Shown one piece after another: positions 59,036 through 64,000 of a DNA stretch of 64,000 nucleotides (position 1 is its first letter; every line of letters starts with the position of its first letter). The stretch is from Clostridium_AW sp040797845 (GTDB lineage Bacteria; Bacillota; Clostridia; Clostridiales; Clostridiaceae). The translations under genes were made by a program, and so were the position numbers. The notes below the pieces were generated by a model. The model searched no databases and had not been told where the DNA came from. It saw only the letters and a list, made by a program, of their open reading frames with translations. The stretch spans positions 1 through 64,000 of the forward strand of contig JBFNFA010000012.1 in assembly GCA_040797845.1 (NCBI GenBank). The letters are read 5' to 3'.

Positions 59036-62000
59036 ATGAGTTTAAGATTTATTTATGGAAGGTCTGGCAGTGGGAAAAGTTATTATTGTTTACAGGATAT
59101 AAAAAGAAAAATTGAAAAAGGAGAAGATACTACAAAAATTCTTCTTGTACCAGAACAATTTTCCTTTCAAAGTGAGAAGAATTTATTGAGTTTTCTTGGA
59201 GAAGAGAATATAAATAAAGCACAGGTTCTTAGTTTTAAAAGATTAGCTTATAAAGTGTTTAATGAGGTAGGAGGAATTACTCATAGACATATTAATGATT
59301 CAGGAAAGAGTATGCTCATATATAAAATAATAAATGATTTAGGCGATGAATTAAAAATATTTAAAAATACATCTAGAAGAGATGGTTTTATCTCTACTAT
59401 GTCTGATCTTATAACTGAATTTAAGAGATATAGTATCACTCCGGAAAATTTACTTGAATCTTCAAAGGGCATAAGTGAGAATACTCTTAGAAGTAAAATT
59501 GAAGATTTAGGTCATATATATTTAAAGTTTGAAGAAAATTTACATAACAAGTACATAGATAGTGATGATGATTTGACCATATTAATAGATAAACTGGATA
59601 AATCTAATTTATTTGATAATGCAGAAGTTTGGATCGATGAATTTTTTGACTTTACTCCTCAAGAATATAAAATATTAGAAAAAATACTTTATAAGGCGAA
59701 AGTGGTAAATGTCACTTTAAGTACGGATGTATTAGAAGGGAGCTCTCCAATAGATAACTTAGATTTATTTTATCCTAGTAAAAATACTGAAGAGAAATTT
59801 TTAAGCATAATAGAAAAGAATAATATAAAATATGCTAAACCTTTAGCGTTAGAATGTTCACCTTGCTATAGATTCAAGGATAAGAAAGAATTAATTCATT
59901 TAGAAAAAAATTTATATGCCTTTCCCTATAAAGAATATAAAGAGACTACGAAAGATATAACTTTGTTTAGAGCATTAAACAAGTATACAGAAGTTGAAGA
60001 TACAGCTAGAAATATTTTAAAGCTAGTTAGAGAAAAAGGATATAGATATAGAGATATTGCTGTGATAACAGGAGATTTGGAGGGCTATGAGAATTTAGTT
60101 AGAGCGGTATTTTCAGAATATGAAATTCCATATTTTATAGATAAAAAAGTTCAAATTAGCAATAACCCTCTTGTAGTATTTATATTATCCTCCATAGAGA
60201 TATTTGCCAAGGGATGGAGCTATGAATCTGTTTTTAGATATTTGAAAACAGGGCTTACAGATTTAAGTGAAGAAGAAATTGACATTTTAGAAAACTATGT
60301 TTTGGCAAATGGAATAAGAGGCAAAAAATGGACTGAAATTGATAATTGGCAATATAGAATAAGATATGGATTCGGTATGGATGAAGAGATATCTGAAGAA
60401 GAAAAAGAAGATTTAAATTTTATCAATTCTTTAAAAGAAAAAGTAACCTGTCCATTGATGGAGTTTAATAAAAGTTTAAAGAGAAGTAAGGGGGCCAAAG
60501 AAATGAGTAAAGCCCTATATGACTTCTTAAATGCTATGAACATAAATAAAAAAATTGAAGAATGGATAATTAAATTTAAAGAAGAAAATCAGCTGGATAG
60601 AATAAATGAGTATAACCAAATATGGAATATAGTAATAGACTTGATGGATCAAATTGCAGAAGTTCTAAAGGAAGAAGATGTGACTATAGATGTTTTTGGA
60701 AAATTACTTAAAAGTGGATTTGAAGAGTATGAGATAGGATTGATACCTCCAGCTCTAGATCAGCTTTTAGTAAGTAGTATTCAAAGACTAAGAAGCCACC
60801 AAATAAAGGCTCTTTATATTATTGGAGTCAATGACGGTGTGTTCCCAGGGGTTATATCCACCGAGGGGATTTTAACAGATATGGACAGAGAAGGCTTATA
60901 TAACAGTGGTATTGAGTTAGCTAAGGATACTAAGAGTAAAGCATTTGAAGAACAGTTTCTAACCTATATAACTATGACCACTATGAGCCATTATTTAAGG
61001 ATTAGTTATCCTATAGCAGACCATGAAGGAAAATCTTTAAGGCCCTCTATTGTTGTCTCCAGGCTTAAGAGAATTTTCCCTAATATTATAGAAAGCAGCG
61101 ATATTATAAAAAAACATGATATGGAAGAAAATATTGATAAGGTAACTACTCCAGGGGCTACATTTAACGAGCTGATTGTTAATTTAAGAAATGATGATAA
61201 TTTAGAGATTAATCCAATTTGGTTAAGTGTATATAGTTGGTATATTGAAAATAATAATTGGAAAGATAAATTAACCAATATATTAGAAGGATTCTCTCAT
61301 AATAATGAAGCGGAGATATTAGACACTAAAAAAGTTAGAAAGTTATACGGTCCCAAAATGAATATTAGTGTATCCAGGCTTGAAAAATATGCAGAATGTC
61401 CCTTTGCTTATTTTATAAAGTATGGAATAAAGGCAAAAGAAAGAAAAATATATAAACTTACCACTCCAGATGTTGGTACATTAATGCATGAGGTCCTTGA
61501 GGATTTCTCAAATTATATGGAGAATAAAGAAATTCAGTGGGAAGATGTAAACAATGAGCTGTGTGGTGGAATTGTATCTAATATTGTGGATGAAAAAATT
61601 GAGGGTATGCCTGGCAGCATATTTAAAAGTTCTCCAAGGCATGAGTATATGGGTAACACAGTAAAAAGAATATTAACTAGAGCTGTATCTGTTATAGGAA
61701 GTCAGATAAAAAAAGGGGAATTTAAGCCATTAGACTATGAATTGTCTTTTGGATTTAATGGGGATTTTCCGCCTATATCCATAGAGTTAAGTTCAGGTGA
61801 AACTGTAAATTTAATCGGGAGAGTAGATAGAATAGATGACTTAAAAAATAAAGAAGGAACATATATAAGAATTATAGATTATAAATCAGGAAGTAAAGAA
61901 TTTAAATTATCTGATGTTTATTATGGCTTACAAATACAATTATTAGTGTATCTTGATGCTCTTTTAAATGAAATTGAGAAAAAATATGGAGATAATGCTC

Positions 62001-62485
62001 TCCCAGCAGCTATGTTATATTTTAAATTAGATGACCCCATAATAAAAACTAAAGGAGAAATAAGTGAAGAAGAAATAGAAAATAAAATAATAAAAGAATT
62101 AAAGATGAAAGGATTAATATTGGCAGATCCTGCAATAATAAGGGCCATGGATAAAGATTTAAAGGGTTCTTCGGATATTTTACCTGTAAGAATAAATAAG
62201 GATGATACTATAGCTAAAAGTTCTTCTGCGGCAACTAAGGAGCAATTTCAAATATTAAGGAAATATGTAAGAGATATGATAGTTAATTTATGTGAAGAAA
62301 TGCTAGAAGGGAATATAAGCATAAAACCTTATAAAAAGAGTGATTCCTCAACTCCTTGTAGGTATTGTGAATATTCTTCAGTATGTCAGTTGGACACAAC
62401 ATTAGACGGTAACGGATATAGATTTATCAATGACAAAAGTGATGAAGAAGTATGGGAGTTAATGAAAAAATCTATAGAGGAGTAA
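59036..62485 (+). CDS. addB: Helicase-exonuclease AddAB subunit B
   Basis: 1149 residues, the usual AddB length. An N-terminal helicase-like domain has a Walker A motif GRSGSGKSYY near residue 8. The C-terminal RecB-type nuclease has GRVDRIDD then IRIIDYKSGSKEF near 935-960, giving the D and D-x-K catalytic residues. The AddB iron-sulfur cysteines are one in ECPFAYFI near 785 and three in CRYCEYSSVC near 1105-1115. It pairs with AddA to resect double-strand breaks for recombination. ATG 59036 has AAGGTGG upstream. The gene directly after it is a MerR regulator and not addA, which is unusual. Confidence 0.95.
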   Translation: MSLRFIYGRSGSGKSYYCLQDIKRKIEKGEDTTKILLVPEQFSFQSEKNLLSFLGEENINKAQVLSFKRLAYKVFNEVGGITHRHINDSGKSMLIYKIINDLGDELKIFKNTSRRDGFISTMSDLITEFKRYSITPENLLESSKGISENTLRSKIEDLGHIYLKFEENLHNKYIDSDDDLTILIDKLDKSNLFDNAEVWIDEFFDFTPQEYKILEKILYKAKVVNVTLSTDVLEGSSPIDNLDLFYPSKNTEEKFLSIIEKNNIKYAKPLALECSPCYRFKDKKELIHLEKNLYAFPYKEYKETTKDITLFRALNKYTEVEDTARNILKLVREKGYRYRDIAVITGDLEGYENLVRAVFSEYEIPYFIDKKVQISNNPLVVFILSSIEIFAKGWSYESVFRYLKTGLTDLSEEEIDILENYVLANGIRGKKWTEIDNWQYRIRYGFGMDEEISEEEKEDLNFINSLKEKVTCPLMEFNKSLKRSKGAKEMSKALYDFLNAMNINKKIEEWIIKFKEENQLDRINEYNQIWNIVIDLMDQIAEVLKEEDVTIDVFGKLLKSGFEEYEIGLIPPALDQLLVSSIQRLRSHQIKALYIIGVNDGVFPGVISTEGILTDMDREGLYNSGIELAKDTKSKAFEEQFLTYITMTTMSHYLRISYPIADHEGKSLRPSIVVSRLKRIFPNIIESSDIIKKHDMEENIDKVTTPGATFNELIVNLRNDDNLEINPIWLSVYSWYIENNNWKDKLTNILEGFSHNNEAEILDTKKVRKLYGPKMNISVSRLEKYAECPFAYFIKYGIKAKERKIYKLTTPDVGTLMHEVLEDFSNYMENKEIQWEDVNNELCGGIVSNIVDEKIEGMPGSIFKSSPRHEYMGNTVKRILTRAVSVIGSQIKKGEFKPLDYELSFGFNGDFPPISIELSSGETVNLIGRVDRIDDLKNKEGTYIRIIDYKSGSKEFKLSDVYYGLQIQLLVYLDALLNEIEKKYGDNALPAAMLYFKLDDPIIKTKGEISEEEIENKIIKELKMKGLILADPAIIRAMDKDLKGSSDILPVRINKDDTIAKSSSAATKEQFQILRKYVRDMIVNLCEEMLEGNISIKPYKKSDSSTPCRYCEYSSVCQLDTTLDGNGYRFINDKSDEEVWELMKKSIEE

Positions 62486-62523
62486 TAAGGTATGAACTAA
62501 GGGCATGGTTTGGAGGAAAAATT

Positions 62524-63342
62524 GTGGAACATAAAAAATATAAAATTAATGAAGTTGCAAAGATGCATAATATATCTAAAAAAACTCTAATATATTATGA
62601 TAAGATAGGATTATTTAAACCTCAGTATGTGGATGAAGTGAATAACTATAGATATTATGATATGAAAGAACTTCCAATATTAAAGCAGATTGTATATTTA
62701 AAAGATATTGGATTTTCTTTAATGGAAATAAAAAATCTTTTGGATAATAGAGAGCATGATTTAATAATAGATGCATTAACCTCTAAAGATAATGAAATAG
62801 TTAAAGAAATTGAAAAACTTCAGGAAACACATAATAGCATTGAACATTTATTAAATTTTTATAAAAAGACAAAATATCTAGATAAAAAGGATTTATATAA
62901 GCCGTCAGTTAAGATATTTACAAAGAGGAAAATTTTTTACTTAAGATGTGACAAAGAAGGTAGTTGGGAAGAGATAATGCTGACTTATAGGAGGGTATTA
63001 AGGCATCTTCAAGAGTTAAATTTGTTCTCTCATAAAGAGTATGGGACAATATATTTAAAAGAAGGAATTGAATCTGGTTTTAAGGGTAATGTAGGATCTT
63101 TTATAAGTATTTCTGATAAATATGAAATTAAAGATCAGACAATTCTTCAAGAGGGAAAGTATATTTGTATGTATAAAGATGGTGGATACTATAATGAAGA
63201 TGCAGTTAAATATCTTTTAAATTGGATAAAAGAAAATGGCTATGAGGTTATAAGTGACATATATGAATATTGTATGATTGATTATACTTTTACAAAATCA
63301 ATAGAGGACATGATATCTGAAATTCAAATAAGGGTGAGATAA
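62524..63342 (+). CDS. MerR family regulator with effector-binding (GyrI-like) domain
   Basis: 272 residues from a GTG behind TGGAGG, 38 bases after addB. The N-terminal winged helix is typical MerR (YKINEVAKMHNISKKTLIYYDKIGLFKP, then NNYRYYDMKELPILKQI), followed by a dimer coiled coil (about 80-120) and a C-terminal ~150-residue GyrI/BltR-type drug-binding domain. Such proteins activate efflux genes when bound by hydrophobic compounds. No efflux gene is adjacent in the window. A stem-loop at its 3' end closes the transcript. Confidence 0.9.
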   Translation: MEHKKYKINEVAKMHNISKKTLIYYDKIGLFKPQYVDEVNNYRYYDMKELPILKQIVYLKDIGFSLMEIKNLLDNREHDLIIDALTSKDNEIVKEIEKLQETHNSIEHLLNFYKKTKYLDKKDLYKPSVKIFTKRKIFYLRCDKEGSWEEIMLTYRRVLRHLQELNLFSHKEYGTIYLKEGIESGFKGNVGSFISISDKYEIKDQTILQEGKYICMYKDGGYYNEDAVKYLLNWIKENGYEVISDIYEYCMIDYTFTKSIEDMISEIQIRVR

Positions 63343-63357
63343 TATCTCATCCTTTTA
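63330..63357 (+). terminator. Intrinsic terminator
   Basis: Stem AAGGGTGAGAT/ATCTCATCCTT followed by TTATTA; the MerR stop codon lies inside the stem. Confidence 0.8.
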
Positions 63358-63452
63358 TTATTTAGAAAAATTATTGTTGACAATGACCTTAGGGCACGGA
63401 TTAAAGTGAAATTGTTAAAAAATTAATAATTGATTTAAGGAGTGAATAAATC

Positions 63453-64000
63453 ATGTCAGAAAACAAAATTAATGCTAAGGAGTTTATTAGCAAAATTCTT
63501 ACAGGTATGAGTATTGGTATTGTAGTTGCATTAATACCTTCCGCTTTATTAGGAGAATTAGGTAAGGCTCTTAATATAAATGCTATAGTGGAAATTACAA
63601 AGATGGCAAGCAATTTATTGACTATTGTAATGGGACTTTGTATAGCTATGCAATTTAAGATGTCTCCTATACAATCAGGAACTCTAGCAATAACTACAAT
63701 GATAGGTTCTGGAGCTTTAAAAATAAAGGATAATGTTATTCAATTTGCTGGAATGGGGGATGTAATAAATGCTGGAATAACAGCAGCATTGGCGGTATTA
63801 TTAATATTATATATAGGTGACAAATTAAAAGCTTATACAATGCTTTGCGTTCCAACAGTTGTTATTACTCTTATAGGATTTACAGGACTACAAATACTTC
63901 CATATGTATCTTCAATAACAAAATACTTAGGAAATATGGTCGCAGCATTTACAACATTACAACCAGTATTAATGGGAATATTTACAGCTGTTACTTTTGC
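63453..64000 (+). CDS. PfoR-like PTS-EIIC-type membrane protein (partial, runs off the window)
   Basis: The first 182 residues are visible and no stop is reached. The start MSENKINAKEFISKILTGM has AAGGAGTG upstream. Six or so hydrophobic segments carry the landmarks GIVVALIPSALLGELGK, AMQFKMSPIQSGTLA and GAVTTMIGSG-like ITTMIGSGAL, which match the PfoR/COG3641 group of EIIC-like membrane proteins, named after a perfringolysin regulator. Its true substrate or role is unknown. TTGACA at 63377-63382 may be its -35. Confidence 0.78.
   Translation, partial: MSENKINAKEFISKILTGMSIGIVVALIPSALLGELGKALNINAIVEITKMASNLLTIVMGLCIAMQFKMSPIQSGTLAITTMIGSGALKIKDNVIQFAGMGDVINAGITAALAVLLILYIGDKLKAYTMLCVPTVVITLIGFTGLQILPYVSSITKYLGNMVAAFTTLQPVLMGIFTAVTF

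Overview
The window is one contiguous piece of a low-GC, AT-rich Firmicute chromosome, most likely a strictly anaerobic Clostridium or close relative. The signs are strong AGGAGG-type ribosome binding sites, GTG and TTG starts, many intrinsic terminators, an FMN riboswitch in front of a ribDEBAH operon, 2-hydroxyacyl-CoA dehydratase activase-type proteins, a flavodiiron protein with a Ric/ScdA repair protein, an EFR1-type flavodoxin-ferredoxin and an AddB nuclease. I saw no rRNA, tRNA, CRISPR array, prophage or transposase gene. The species cannot be fixed from the sequence alone.

Layout. 340-2932 (minus): a two-part membrane protein (small membrane subunit plus DUF3100-type protein) with an M20 amidohydrolase. 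3055-6944: FMN-riboswitch-controlled riboflavin operon. 7832-10094: a double FMN-binding-domain protein, then an HD-domain protein flanked by two tiny Lys-rich proteins. 10256-15705: a regulator followed by a second, paralogous DUF3100 / small membrane / M20 operon that also carries an iron-sulfur L-serine dehydratase-like enzyme. 16239-19723: an acetyltransferase, an ECF sigma / anti-sigma pair and a small XRE regulator. 19947-23482: three acyl-CoA dehydratase activase-type genes and a cyclophilin. 23863-32486: NAD synthetase, NfeD/SPFH pair, MgtC, EFR1 protein, lipoprotein, DUF1361 protein, GH3 hexosaminidase, DegV. 33033-35759: an ABC importer with an attenuator-like leader. 36114-42957: a Gly/Pro-rich protein, GNAT, a 2-hydroxycarboxylate transporter, a third transporter plus M20 couple and a CDF efflux protein. 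43367-51013: PadR/HAAS pair, a TM-HTH protein, an XPD-like helicase, BrnQ and a FetAB-type exporter. 51331-57313: Ddl, a MocR regulator, a Cys-rich Crp/Fnr regulator and a divergent flavodiiron/Ric locus around a 46-bp perfect palindrome. 57350-64000: secreted and lipoproteins, addB, a MerR regulator and the start of a PfoR-like membrane protein.

Two themes stand out. First, three separate loci couple an M20 metallo-amidohydrolase to a membrane transporter of unknown type. In two the transporter looks split into a small and a large subunit, and in the third it is one chain whose halves seem to match those subunits. They probably import and deacylate or hydrolyse amide-linked compounds, and one locus adds a serine-dehydratase-like enzyme that would yield a 2-oxo acid. 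Second, the intergenic regions are full of structured repeats: 59-bp palindromes (family A), 62-66-bp palindromes (family B), 192-bp MITE-like elements with about 17-bp terminal inverted repeats (family D), and a larger composite repeat (family C). They recur in the same linked order at several loci.
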